NCBI GenBank assembly: GCA_964509195.1
Contig: CAZDWJ010000014.1
Location: forward strand, 1-64,000
From: UBA4802 sp964509195
GTDB lineage: Bacteria; Spirochaetota; UBA4802; UB4802
Reading direction: 5' to 3'
DNA length: 64,000 bases
Shown: positions 44,695-53,610 of the stretch, piece after piece
Layout of the letters: each line of letters starts with the position of its first letter
Position numbering within the stretch: the stretch's first letter is position 1
Program-made: the position numbers and the translations under genes
The notes under the pieces: generated by a model
Told to the model about the DNA's origin: nothing
The model's input: the letters and a program-made list of their open reading frames with translations, nothing else
Databases searched by the model: none

Positions 44695-45681
44695 ATGGAG
44701 ATAATTTTTATCCACCAGTATGTGCCTGATGATGCTTCTTTAGACGAAAAGGATGTCCAGGAACAGCGCGATGAGCTTGCAGAAATATTCAGGGGAATGG
44801 GGCATACCACAAGTTACAGAGCATTGCGTTCTCATCTGGATTTGTTGTCATTAAAAGAGCTATCACAGAATAACTGTATCGTGTTTAATCTATGTGAAAG
44901 CCTGTTTGGACGCGATGACCTCATGTTTTTAGCCCCCTTTATGCTTGAGCAATACGGCATCCCATTTACCGGCTCTGACTCAGGGGCTATTGCATTAAGT
45001 TGCCACAAGCTTGAAAGCAAAAAACTAATGCGGGAACATAACATCCCTACACCAGCCTACATTACAAACGATACTGAGTATAACGAAAAGCTTAATGGCA
45101 CCTATATTATTAAGCCCTACAATACTCATGCCTCAATAAATATCACGCAAGATTCTATATTCAAAGTGCAATCCAAACAGGATTTCATTGTTCTTAAAGA
45201 AAAGCTATCTACATCAAATAATCTTTTTGCTGAAGAATTTATTGATGGCAGGGAATTCAATATTTCTCTTCTTTTAACTGATGAAGGGGTGAAAATCTTG
45301 CCTCATGCTGAGATTCACTTTTACAATTATCCCCCTGACATGTACAAAATTGTTGATTATGAGGCAAAATGGGTGCACAACTCATTTGCGTATGAAAACA
45401 CAAACCGCAGCTTTAAATTCCCTGAAGAAGATAAGCCACTACTGGATGAAATTGATAGGATATCCTTAAAACTGTGGGACATATTTTCACTTAACGGATA
45501 TGCGCGCATTGATTTTAGAGTGAGGGAAAACCAAGTATATGTACTTGAGGTTAATGCAAATCCCTGCATATCTATTTATAGCGGATTTATGGCTGCAGCA
45601 CAACAGTACGGACTTAGTTTTGCACAGACACTTGATATAATAATAAAGCACCCCGTTATTTCAGAAAAAATATATCTATAA
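44695..45681 (+). CDS. ATP-grasp ligase of the D-Ala-D-Ala ligase type (2)
   Basis: The 328-residue protein is a second diverged Ddl-fold member: NLCESLFGRDDLMFLAPFML, GIPFTGSDSGAIALSCHKLE, YIIKPYNTHAS, FAEEFIDGREFNIS, and the C-terminal VLEVNANPCISIYSGF. It is clearly not a copy of the first ligase. The start lies 81 nt after the first ligase and the stop 5 nt before the GNAT gene. Two ligases in tandem suggest stepwise formation of two amide bonds. The substrates are unknown; beta-lysine from KamA is the obvious candidate. Confidence 0.85.
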   Translation: MEIIFIHQYVPDDASLDEKDVQEQRDELAEIFRGMGHTTSYRALRSHLDLLSLKELSQNNCIVFNLCESLFGRDDLMFLAPFMLEQYGIPFTGSDSGAIALSCHKLESKKLMREHNIPTPAYITNDTEYNEKLNGTYIIKPYNTHASINITQDSIFKVQSKQDFIVLKEKLSTSNNLFAEEFIDGREFNISLLLTDEGVKILPHAEIHFYNYPPDMYKIVDYEAKWVHNSFAYENTNRSFKFPEEDKPLLDEIDRISLKLWDIFSLNGYARIDFRVRENQVYVLEVNANPCISIYSGFMAAAQQYGLSFAQTLDIIIKHPVISEKIYL

Positions 45682-45686
45682 AACAG

Positions 45687-46184
45687 ATGGAAAAAACAAT
45701 TAAAAATAATGTCCACTACAGGGATTACCCTATTGAAGATGATTGTGAGGCAATAGTTACACTTCTTGAAACCACCGGTTTTTTTTACCCCGAAGAAGTT
45801 GTCATTGCATTAGAGCTCATTCAAGAAAAACTAAATTCTGGCGATAGCTCAACATATCAGTTTATCTTTGCTGAATATGACTCTGCTGTCATTGGCTATA
45901 TATGCTATGGGAAAATACCGCTGACAAAAGCCTCATACGATGTGTACTGGATTGCCGTAGATCCCGGGTTTCAGGGAAAGGGTATTGGGTATGCAATGCT
46001 GTCGCAGGCTGAAGAAAAGATCAGGCAGGAAAACGGCAAACATTTTTATATAGAAACATCTGGCAGAAAATTATATGAACCCACCCATTCGTTTTATTTA
46101 AAAGCTGGTTACAGCATTATCGCCGTATTCAAAGATTTTTATGCGGACGGTGATGACAAGCTGGTTTTTTATAAAAAATTATAA
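45687..46184 (+). CDS. GNAT-family N-acetyltransferase
   Basis: The 165-residue single-domain GNAT has the acetyl-CoA motif VDPGFQGKGIGYAML (about 91-105), preceded by YDVYWIAV, and a C-terminal beta strand pair around YLKAGY. It is shorter than AblB, the acetyltransferase (about 270 residues) that pairs with lysine 2,3-aminomutase to make N-epsilon-acetyl-beta-lysine. The 5-nt gap from the second ATP-grasp gene indicates translational coupling. A likely role is to acetylate the product of the cluster. The acceptor is unknown. Confidence 0.82.
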   Translation: MEKTIKNNVHYRDYPIEDDCEAIVTLLETTGFFYPEEVVIALELIQEKLNSGDSSTYQFIFAEYDSAVIGYICYGKIPLTKASYDVYWIAVDPGFQGKGIGYAMLSQAEEKIRQENGKHFYIETSGRKLYEPTHSFYLKAGYSIIAVFKDFYADGDDKLVFYKKL

Positions 46185-46287
46185 AGACACAATTATGTAT
46201 ATGTTATTTCATCAGATTCTTTCACAATAATTATCGCCACACATTATTAATAATTTTCTTTGCTTTTTACTAATTTCCATTAGAATC

Positions 46288-46317
46288 TTGACAAATAGAG
46301 TGTTACATTGATGTATA
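46288..46317 (+). promoter_or_regulatory. Promoter of the YgiT-type gene
   Basis: TTGACA, an 18-nt spacer and TGTATA lie 17 nt before the start codon, so the zinc-finger gene is transcribed separately from the ATP-grasp cluster. Confidence 0.6.
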
Positions 46318-46333
46318 TGAATGTGAGGTACCT

Positions 46334-46567
46334 ATGGAATGCTCATGCGGTGGCATATTAACACAAGGGCGAAGTTCATATAGTGTAAGCGGGCAGCATT
46401 TTTATCTGGTCATAGAAGATATCCCTGCCTATAAATGTAACCGATGTGGTAAAATATTGTTTGAAGATGATGTTGTGGATAAAATAAAAGCGCTACTAAA
46501 ACGGGTTGAGCGGGACACAAAAGAAATTGTTACCGGCACGCCTTCAGTACATACATATGACTATTAA
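46334..46567 (+). CDS. YgiT/MqsA-type zinc-finger protein (no HTH)
   Basis: The 77-residue protein has Cys-x-Cys (CSCGG, Cys3/Cys5) and Cys-x2-Cys (KCNRCGK) forming the zinc finger of the MqsA antitoxin N-terminus, plus a helical tail. The C-terminal DNA-binding XRE domain of MqsA is missing. In many genomes such short proteins follow a toxin gene of the MqsR or DUF4258 type. None precedes it here, only its own promoter. It may be an orphan antitoxin-like protein. Confidence 0.75.
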   Translation: MECSCGGILTQGRSSYSVSGQHFYLVIEDIPAYKCNRCGKILFEDDVVDKIKALLKRVERDTKEIVTGTPSVHTYDY

Positions 46568-46597
46568 ATTTTTTTACTGATACAGGAGAACATAACC

Positions 46598-48034
46598 ATG
46601 CGTGTACGATTTGCACCAAGCCCAACAGGTTTTTTGCATGTGGGCAATGCTAGAACTGCCGTGCTCAACTATTTATTTAAGAAAAAATATAATGCCACAT
46701 TTATTCTCAGAATTGAAGATACTGATATGGAGCGCAGTACTAAGGAATCAGAAGAGTCTATACTTAATGATTTGCAGTGGCTTGGCATCCAGTGGGATGA
46801 AGGTCCTGATTGTGGTGGAAATTATGGCCCCTACCGACAGTCAGAACGTTTTGCTATTTACAAGGAGTATACCGATAAGCTTCTTTCAAGTGGCAATGCG
46901 TACCATTGTTATTGTACTCAGGAAGAGCTTGATGCACAGCGAAAGATTGCAGCAGAGCAAAATAAACCGTTTGAATATCCCGGCACCTGCCGCAACCTCA
47001 CACTAGAGCAGAAAAAAGCATTTGAACACCAGGGGCGCAAACCCACAGTACGTTTTAGGGTTAAGGATGGGATTACTATTTCCATAGACGACCACATCAA
47101 AGGCAGGGTTGTGTTTAACAGCGAAAATATAGGTGGTGATTTTATTATCGTTCGCTCTGATGGTGTACCTGTGTATAATTATATTGTCATCATTGATGAC
47201 ACATTGATGCACATTACACACGTCATCCGCGGTGAGGATCACTTACCAAATACACCTAAACAGATTCTGATTGCAATGGCGCTGGATCTTCCAATACCCC
47301 ACTATGCACATATGCCACTGTTACTTGGTCCAGACCGTACCAAGCTGTCAAAGCGCCATGGTATTACATCAGTTTCAGTGTACCGTGAGCAGGGCTATTT
47401 GCCACAGGCTTTATTCAATTATCTGGCACTTTTAGGATGGACACTTGAATCAGGGGAGGAGATAGTACCTGTTGAAAAGCTTGTAGCCGAATTTGAATTA
47501 TCCAAGATTGGGAAAAGCTCTGCTATCTTCGATTTTCAGAAACTTAAATGGATGAATTCGGTGTATCTGCGTAATCTTTCAATCGAAGCTTCGTATGACT
47601 TATTTTATCCCTACATTAAAAAAGCAGGCCTTGATACCGGCAATACACAGTGGCTCAATAAACTAATTGATACAGTACGGGGAAATTGTGAGATAGCGTC
47701 TGATATTGTTAAGGAAATATCTCTTTTCTATGGCGACACAGTGGAGTTTGAAGATGATGCACTTGAGATGCTAACAAAACCTGAAGCAAAAGAAGTTATT
47801 AAAGTTGCCCATGATGTAATACGCAGCACCATTAATGAAAACAATTATTTTTCTGAAACACTCAATGTAATAAAGCAGAAAACTGGCCTAAAGGGAAAAA
47901 TGCTTTTTATGCCATTTAGGGCAATGATTACCGGCAGATTGCATGGGCCAGAACTTGACAAGATTCTACCACTGTTGGGGTTTGAACGTTTTACAAAACG
48001 CATTGAATACTGTTACGAGCGATTTGTGAAATAA
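46598..48034 (+). CDS. gltX: Glutamyl-tRNA synthetase
   Basis: The 478-residue class I synthetase starts with VRFAPSPTGFLHVGNARTAV, containing the HIGH-like motif (HVGN), and has KMSKS-like LSKRHG. The bulk fits bacterial GluRS. An AGGAG site precedes the ATG. gatA in the window may indicate a non-discriminating enzyme whose Glu-tRNA(Gln) is amidated; sequence alone does not decide this. Ends near a lipoprotein gene in the same direction. Confidence 0.97.
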   Translation: MRVRFAPSPTGFLHVGNARTAVLNYLFKKKYNATFILRIEDTDMERSTKESEESILNDLQWLGIQWDEGPDCGGNYGPYRQSERFAIYKEYTDKLLSSGNAYHCYCTQEELDAQRKIAAEQNKPFEYPGTCRNLTLEQKKAFEHQGRKPTVRFRVKDGITISIDDHIKGRVVFNSENIGGDFIIVRSDGVPVYNYIVIIDDTLMHITHVIRGEDHLPNTPKQILIAMALDLPIPHYAHMPLLLGPDRTKLSKRHGITSVSVYREQGYLPQALFNYLALLGWTLESGEEIVPVEKLVAEFELSKIGKSSAIFDFQKLKWMNSVYLRNLSIEASYDLFYPYIKKAGLDTGNTQWLNKLIDTVRGNCEIASDIVKEISLFYGDTVEFEDDALEMLTKPEAKEVIKVAHDVIRSTINENNYFSETLNVIKQKTGLKGKMLFMPFRAMITGRLHGPELDKILPLLGFERFTKRIEYCYERFVK

Positions 48035-48119
48035 TTTAATATTAACAATATAACTATCTGCAGGCACTGAAGTTAATACAGAGCCTGTAAAAATATTTTC
48101 ACTGGAGCCTTTTATCATT

Positions 48120-48809
48120 ATGAGACACTTGACACGAGCAATAATCATTACTCTTATTCTGAGTGTATGTGCGTGCAGTCCACAAGCCCCCATCCAAATC
48201 CCAGTAGGCACTTGGGAATATGATCTGCTGGTAAACGGTGTGGAAATGGGCACGGCTACGATTTCAAACAGCATTACGGACAATCACTATATCTATCGTT
48301 TTGATTTGATAATGGGAAATGGCACTACTCAATCTCAGGACACTATAATAGAAACACTAGAGTGCAAACCCGTAAGGCTTGAAAAGCACACATATATTAA
48401 ACAGGCAGGAACTGAACAAAAACTTGACATAACAGCTGAATGTAATGGCAAAACTATCACCCTTAAAGAAAATAACACTAAAAGCACCATTACACTGGAC
48501 CAGGAGTATGTCCTTGATGGAAATTACTTTCTCTATATGCTGATTAAGAATAACTTTAAAAAAGGTGTGCAGATAGAACATAATGTATATGACCCATCTA
48601 TTGAAAGAGAAAGCACCATTCCAGTAACTATCACACTTATAGGTACTGAAACAATATCCGTCAATAGCGTGTTGCACAAAGCATGGAAAATTGAACAAAG
48701 CATTGGAAAAATTAAAAATATTATCGTATACCTTGATGAAAACGGCGTGGTATTAAAAAGTTCTATAAAAATGCTGAATCTTAAGCTGGATATAATACGG
48801 AAGGACTGA
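48120..48809 (+). CDS. Lipoprotein of unknown function
   Basis: The 229-residue protein has a lipoprotein signal (SVCAC, Cys19). The mature part is beta-rich and repetitive (LLVNGVEMGTATISNSI; TLECKPVRLEKHTYIK; ITLKENNTKSTITL), broadly resembling DUF3108-type outer-membrane-associated proteins with a WEYDLLVNG opening. The next gene, 2 nt away, encodes an exported transglutaminase-like protein, so the two probably work together in the envelope. Function not assigned. Confidence 0.6.
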   Translation: MRHLTRAIIITLILSVCACSPQAPIQIPVGTWEYDLLVNGVEMGTATISNSITDNHYIYRFDLIMGNGTTQSQDTIIETLECKPVRLEKHTYIKQAGTEQKLDITAECNGKTITLKENNTKSTITLDQEYVLDGNYFLYMLIKNNFKKGVQIEHNVYDPSIERESTIPVTITLIGTETISVNSVLHKAWKIEQSIGKIKNIIVYLDENGVVLKSSIKMLNLKLDIIRKD

Positions 48810-48811
48810 TA

Positions 48812-49591
48812 ATGAAAAAAATATTTTATATTGTCATTATTGGCATCGTGTGTGGTTGTTTACTATACATTTACTCGCAGCCCATGCCCTCTAGCTTTTC
48901 AACTGTAAAAATTAACAATATAACAGATAAATTATGGGGAGAAGATATATCTCTTTTTATGATAGCTTCAGATAATGCATTTACTTTTATTGCAACACCT
49001 TCCCAGAAAATTCTTTCTTCAAAACATAACAACAACCGATATGCTATTATTTGTACAACAGGCAGAAACAAGGAATATCTGGAAAAGCCTTCAGAGAAAG
49101 ATGTAAAAGACACACGATTATTGCAATTAAACAATCCAATAATTTTACAGAATGCAAAAAAAATTGCTTTATCACAAAACCCAATTGATGATGCTGAACA
49201 ACTTGTATTCCAGGCAATAGAAACAAAGACTGAAGGAATTCCTATCATACCCGCACCTACTGTCTTTGAAATAAAAAAAGGCGACTGCACCGAACACGCA
49301 ATTGCAACGATTGCACTGCTACGCGCACTCCACATACCTGCACGTGCTGTAGTTGGCATGATAGCGGTAAAAGAGTATGCAGGCAAAAAAAATGTATTTG
49401 TGTTTCATATGTGGGCAGAGGCTTTTTATAATAATAAATGGATACTTGTTGATGCCACACGACCAGGAAAAAAGAAAACAAATCTATACATTGCACTGGC
49501 ACATCACTCACTTGAAACAGAAATGCCACTTGAATTCTTAGAAACTATTGCTCAAATACAGAATTTAACAGTTACGTATCTCTCCGAATAG
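48812..49591 (+). CDS. Exported transglutaminase-like protein
   Basis: The 259-residue protein has a signal or anchor at residues 3-22. The transglutaminase-like core (about 125-225) shows the cysteine in KKGDCTEHAIATIALLRAL, the histidine in VFVFHMWAEAF, and the aspartate in LVDATRP. Such domains cleave or form amide bonds in the cell envelope. It is coupled to the lipoprotein gene upstream. The end overlaps the convergent murJ gene by 20 nt. Confidence 0.8.
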   Translation: MKKIFYIVIIGIVCGCLLYIYSQPMPSSFSTVKINNITDKLWGEDISLFMIASDNAFTFIATPSQKILSSKHNNNRYAIICTTGRNKEYLEKPSEKDVKDTRLLQLNNPIILQNAKKIALSQNPIDDAEQLVFQAIETKTEGIPIIPAPTVFEIKKGDCTEHAIATIALLRALHIPARAVVGMIAVKEYAGKKNVFVFHMWAEAFYNNKWILVDATRPGKKKTNLYIALAHHSLETEMPLEFLETIAQIQNLTVTYLSE

Positions 49592-51083
49592 CTTCTATAA
49601 GTGTGCTCAATTGCAACGCTGGATTCATTATCTTACACATAAATGCATATAGTACAACTCCCAACCCAACTAGCCCACCTGTATATATAACACCTTTTTG
49701 ATATGGAATGAACCATTGCACCGTAATAAGTACTATCCCCATTACACCAGCGGCAAAACAATAGTGCACCGGTGCTACAATAAACTTTTTATCCACTACT
49801 ACCTTAAGTTTTCGCAAAAGTTTTATCATAAGAGATATCGCCACACAATACAGTGATATACTGTTTGCTAAAGCAAGACCACCATGCATAAGCGGCGTAT
49901 GCATGAGTACAAATCCAAGCACAGCATTGAGCACTATTGCTATTGCCGAAATACTGTTAATAAACCGTGATGCTTTCATGCTGATAAAAAGCGGCATCAG
50001 GATGCGTACCACAGCAAAGGCAGGAATGCCCACCGCTGCACATGCAAGTGCTTTAAACGTCATGGATGTTTCAAAGCTAAAAAAATTCCCGTGTTCAAAG
50101 AAAGTGGCAAGAATAACTTTGCCTGTTACAATAAGCCCCACACTGGCAGGAAAGGCAACAAAAAGAGATGCCTGCAGCATTCTGGTTATTGTTGTTTGTA
50201 GTTGAGTAATATTGTTTTCAGCCCACAAACGTGAAACTTTGGGATGATATGCATTGCTCACTGAAATTATAAATACACCGCTTACAATTTCTATGAATCT
50301 GTCTGCATAATACAGATAGCTCACGCTTCCCTGCTGCAATGTTGATGCCATCATTGTATTTACCAGAACATTAATGTGATACACTGCAACACCCATGATC
50401 GATGACACCATCATATGTAATATGTGTAAACGCACATTGCCCGCCACTGCTGAAAATCTGAACCGCAACCCTATATTATACAACGGGAATACAACAATAC
50501 AACATTGCAATATTCCACCAACCACAACGCCTGCAGCCAGCCACACAACATTACCATACACATACGCAATACCACAAAAGAGTATAATGCCCACATTTAG
50601 TAACAGTGGCGACAATGCAGGCACAAAGAAAACCCCTTCAGTGTTTAACACTGCCATGGCATATGCAACAATGCTTGCGCACAGGCAATAAATAAACATG
50701 ATACGTAATAAGACAACTGAGAGATTTAAGACGTCGGAAGCAAAACCAATGCCCAGAACAGCAGCAACTGCAGGTGCTGCAACAATACCTGTTACCGATA
50801 TGAACAACCCTGAAATAAAATATAATGAAAATAATTTTTGTGCTAATTGTTCTCTTTCTTCTTTTTGGCGATAGCTCATAATAACAGACACCAGTGGCAG
50901 AGAGAGCGTCCCTTCAGCCACAAGCCTGCGCACCAGATTAGGAATCCTGAATGCAACAAAGAACGCATCAATCTGCCATGATGCACCAAACATCCATGCA
51001 ATCAGCATATCGCGCACAAAACCAACTATTCTGCTCAATGCTGTTGCTACAGCAATATATACGGTTGATTTGACAGAGTTCAT
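49572..51083 (-). CDS. murJ: Lipid II flippase MurJ
   Basis: The 503-residue polytopic protein of the MVF family has about 14 membrane segments. The family signature lies near the start: SRIVGFVRDMLIAWMFGAS then DAFFVAFRIPNLVRRLVAEG with its conserved Arg residues. It moves lipid II across the inner membrane for peptidoglycan synthesis. I start at the ATG at 51083, since the 21 extra residues from 51146 would start with TTG. A copy of the dispersed word encodes MSYRQK inside (50868). No O-antigen genes suggest a Wzx-type alternative. Confidence 0.9.
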   Translation of the reverse strand: MNSVKSTVYIAVATALSRIVGFVRDMLIAWMFGASWQIDAFFVAFRIPNLVRRLVAEGTLSLPLVSVIMSYRQKEEREQLAQKLFSLYFISGLFISVTGIVAAPAVAAVLGIGFASDVLNLSVVLLRIMFIYCLCASIVAYAMAVLNTEGVFFVPALSPLLLNVGIILFCGIAYVYGNVVWLAAGVVVGGILQCCIVVFPLYNIGLRFRFSAVAGNVRLHILHMMVSSIMGVAVYHINVLVNTMMASTLQQGSVSYLYYADRFIEIVSGVFIISVSNAYHPKVSRLWAENNITQLQTTITRMLQASLFVAFPASVGLIVTGKVILATFFEHGNFFSFETSMTFKALACAAVGIPAFAVVRILMPLFISMKASRFINSISAIAIVLNAVLGFVLMHTPLMHGGLALANSISLYCVAISLMIKLLRKLKVVVDKKFIVAPVHYCFAAGVMGIVLITVQWFIPYQKGVIYTGGLVGLGVVLYAFMCKIMNPALQLSTLIEAIRRDT

Positions 51084-51269
51084 ATAATTAATGTATTGAC
51101 ATATTTTGTAATTAATAGCAGTAATTATTTTCAAAATACTTTGCAATTGATAAATGTACGACTCAGCTGCTTAAAACAAGCTGAGGAAGGTAGTAATAAT
51201 TTTTATTGCTGATTGTCATTACCAAATGCAAACATTATAACTATTGCAGCGATTCCAGGGATACACCGC

Positions 51270-52799
51270 ATGAGACATTACTGTACCAATAGCATATCAT
51301 TTCTTGTATTGTTTACAGCTCTCATTATATCTGTACCTTCTAGTGCTGCAAATTACTATGAAGCTGGATGCCGCTATTACGTCCATAAAAATTGGGAAAA
51401 GGCAAAGGAAAATTTTTTAAAAGATATTGAATCTACTGATAGAGGCGATTCATATTATTTCATTGGCGAAATTGAAAAAAACAGAGGTGACCTTGATACA
51501 GCACTGGACTTTTTTGAAAAGGCTATCACCCGCAAAATGACTCCAAAATACCGCAACTTAGCCTACTGGAACCTTATTATCATCTATGAATCAAAGTCAG
51601 ACTTCCCAAAGGTGCTAAAAACCTGTAAGTACTTTTATGAAGTGCTGGGCGAAACTTCTGCAAAAACAAAAGCCGAAAACCTTATCAACAAGCTCATGTG
51701 GACAGAAAATGAGGATGCACGCAAAGCATACGAAGAAGGTCTCAACGCTAAATCAAAGGATTACTCAGCAGCGCTGCAGTATTTCCGGCAAGCTGCAATG
51801 CTTGATAGTTCTTTCCTTTCACCAGTATTTGAAATAGGCATGTATTACTATATAAATAATCAGTACCGGGATGCATTATCTTATTTCAATCAGATTTTAT
51901 ATCGCATCCCCTTTTATGGAGAACTTCAGATGCTTGTGGGGGAGATATACTTTCAGGATAAGCGATACAGTGAGGCTGCGACTGCATTTGAAGCTACACT
52001 TGAATACGCATTTATTGATAAGGACATGAAATATTCTATTCAACTTAAAACTGCAACATCATACTATAATATAGGGCAGTACACAAAAGCCGAAAGTTTT
52101 TTACAACAAGCCATCACAACAAAAAAAGGAAATCTTGCACCGTATTTGTTATTATCAGCCATACAGATGCAAAAGAATGACTACGACGGAGCTCTGCAAA
52201 CTCTTCAATCTGCATATAAAATTGATGCCAATAATCCTGAAATCTTGTACCAATTAGGACTGGTATATTATAACAAAAATGATAGTAAAGCGTACGACTA
52301 CTTTGAAAAAGTGTACATGCAATACCGGCAAAAGCAAAAGGAAATACCTGCAAAATATATAAAAGCTTTTATTACAACTGCTCAGCATTACTACACCACC
52401 AAACAGTACTCCAAGGTAGTAGAATTAACTGCGATTGTTCCCGAAAATCTGCGCGATGAATCTCTATGGTTAAACCATGCTCGCTCGCTGTATATGCTTG
52501 CACAGTACAATGAGGCGATAGCACATTTCACAAAATTTAGGCTTGCAGACAATGATTTAATTATCCTTTGCAGATGCTACGCGTTGATAAACGATACCAC
52601 AAAAGCTAAAGAGATACTACACAATAACTTTTACAATACAAATTTTATTAATAAAGTTAAGGAAGACAAATTACTTAAACCTCTCTATAAAGAAGTTGAA
52701 AAGCAACGCGAAATCCCTGTAACAACTCAATCACCACTACAGGAAAAGGATTCATCGACACCTCATGAAAATACTGCAGAACACCCTACTGCGCAATAA
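51270..52799 (+). CDS. Exported TPR protein
   Basis: The 509-residue protein has a signal peptide (residues 8-27, ending SSA-AN). About ten tetratricopeptide-like units follow, such as DSYYFIGEIEKNRGDLDTAL, QYTKAESFLQQAIT and EILYQLGLVYYNKND. It is a periplasmic or lipid-side scaffold. AGGGA lies before the ATG at 51270, chosen over 51213. It overlaps the next gene (permease) by 35 nt and so forms an operon with a two-gene ABC system, a position where a solute-binding protein would normally be. Confidence 0.75.
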   Translation: MRHYCTNSISFLVLFTALIISVPSSAANYYEAGCRYYVHKNWEKAKENFLKDIESTDRGDSYYFIGEIEKNRGDLDTALDFFEKAITRKMTPKYRNLAYWNLIIIYESKSDFPKVLKTCKYFYEVLGETSAKTKAENLINKLMWTENEDARKAYEEGLNAKSKDYSAALQYFRQAAMLDSSFLSPVFEIGMYYYINNQYRDALSYFNQILYRIPFYGELQMLVGEIYFQDKRYSEAATAFEATLEYAFIDKDMKYSIQLKTATSYYNIGQYTKAESFLQQAITTKKGNLAPYLLLSAIQMQKNDYDGALQTLQSAYKIDANNPEILYQLGLVYYNKNDSKAYDYFEKVYMQYRQKQKEIPAKYIKAFITTAQHYYTTKQYSKVVELTAIVPENLRDESLWLNHARSLYMLAQYNEAIAHFTKFRLADNDLIILCRCYALINDTTKAKEILHNNFYNTNFINKVKEDKLLKPLYKEVEKQREIPVTTQSPLQEKDSSTPHENTAEHPTAQ

Positions 52800-53610
52800 T
52801 ATTATTACTGTTGTGCAGGGACTTGCTCTTGCTACTATCGTAATAGCACTTTTGTATACTTTTGATTTTCTTCATATTATTATTGTAGCTTTTATTGCTG
52901 CTATTGGGTTACAATCCTGGTGCCAGCTTAATCCCTGCTATGCTGATTACATTACCAGCGCAGAAGCACCTCTTGCTTCTTTATCGCTGTTAATTGCCAT
53001 GATCATTACAAAATCAGTGCTCTTATCAATCTTTATTACTTTTGTCATTCTTTTTACATATCACTATTTTTTTTCATTTTATGAACTGTATCATGATATA
53101 TATTTTACATCTTTTTTATTCTCAATCATACTGCTTTTTATCAGCATATACCTCAACCAATTCGAAGTTTTTGATGATTATACCATAAAAATTTTTACCG
53201 GTATTATTAGTGATACTTCTTCTACTGTTGTTATAGCATTAATAATGAGTTTACTATATGTGTATCTTTCAAAACTAAAATTTGAATTAAGGATTATTGG
53301 TTTAGGGCAGTACTACAACAACTTACTGCCATTACATGAAAATAGTATTCATGGCATTTCAAGTCTTGCCAGAGCTATAATTTCTACCATGGTCTTTTTA
53401 CTTATTGGTTGGTTTGGAGCATTGCTCACAACCATACCTTTTAACCGCAAATCCAACCCAACATCATGTATCCTTATTTTTACAATTATCATATCTTTAC
53501 TGTTATATGCAATAAATTTCATACATCCATATTATATAATAATTCCAAGTGTAACCATTGACTTTTTATACGTTCTTTTTCTTTCCAAGAGGCTGCCATG
53601 CTCAAGCTGA
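52765..53610 (+). CDS. ABC transporter permease, FecCD/ZnuB-like, diverged
   Basis: The 281-residue protein has about eight hydrophobic segments. The stretch ELRIIGLGQYYNNLLP plus the following TMVFLLIGWFGALLTTIP is reminiscent of the coupling region of metal/siderophore permeases (FecCD, ZnuB) but is very diverged. It overlaps the upstream TPR gene by 35 nt and the downstream ATPase gene by 13 nt. The three genes form one transcription unit. The substrate is unknown. Confidence 0.6.
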   Translation: MKILQNTLLRNNIITVVQGLALATIVIALLYTFDFLHIIIVAFIAAIGLQSWCQLNPCYADYITSAEAPLASLSLLIAMIITKSVLLSIFITFVILFTYHYFFSFYELYHDIYFTSFLFSIILLFISIYLNQFEVFDDYTIKIFTGIISDTSSTVVIALIMSLLYVYLSKLKFELRIIGLGQYYNNLLPLHENSIHGISSLARAIISTMVFLLIGWFGALLTTIPFNRKSNPTSCILIFTIIISLLLYAINFIHPYYIIIPSVTIDFLYVLFLSKRLPCSS

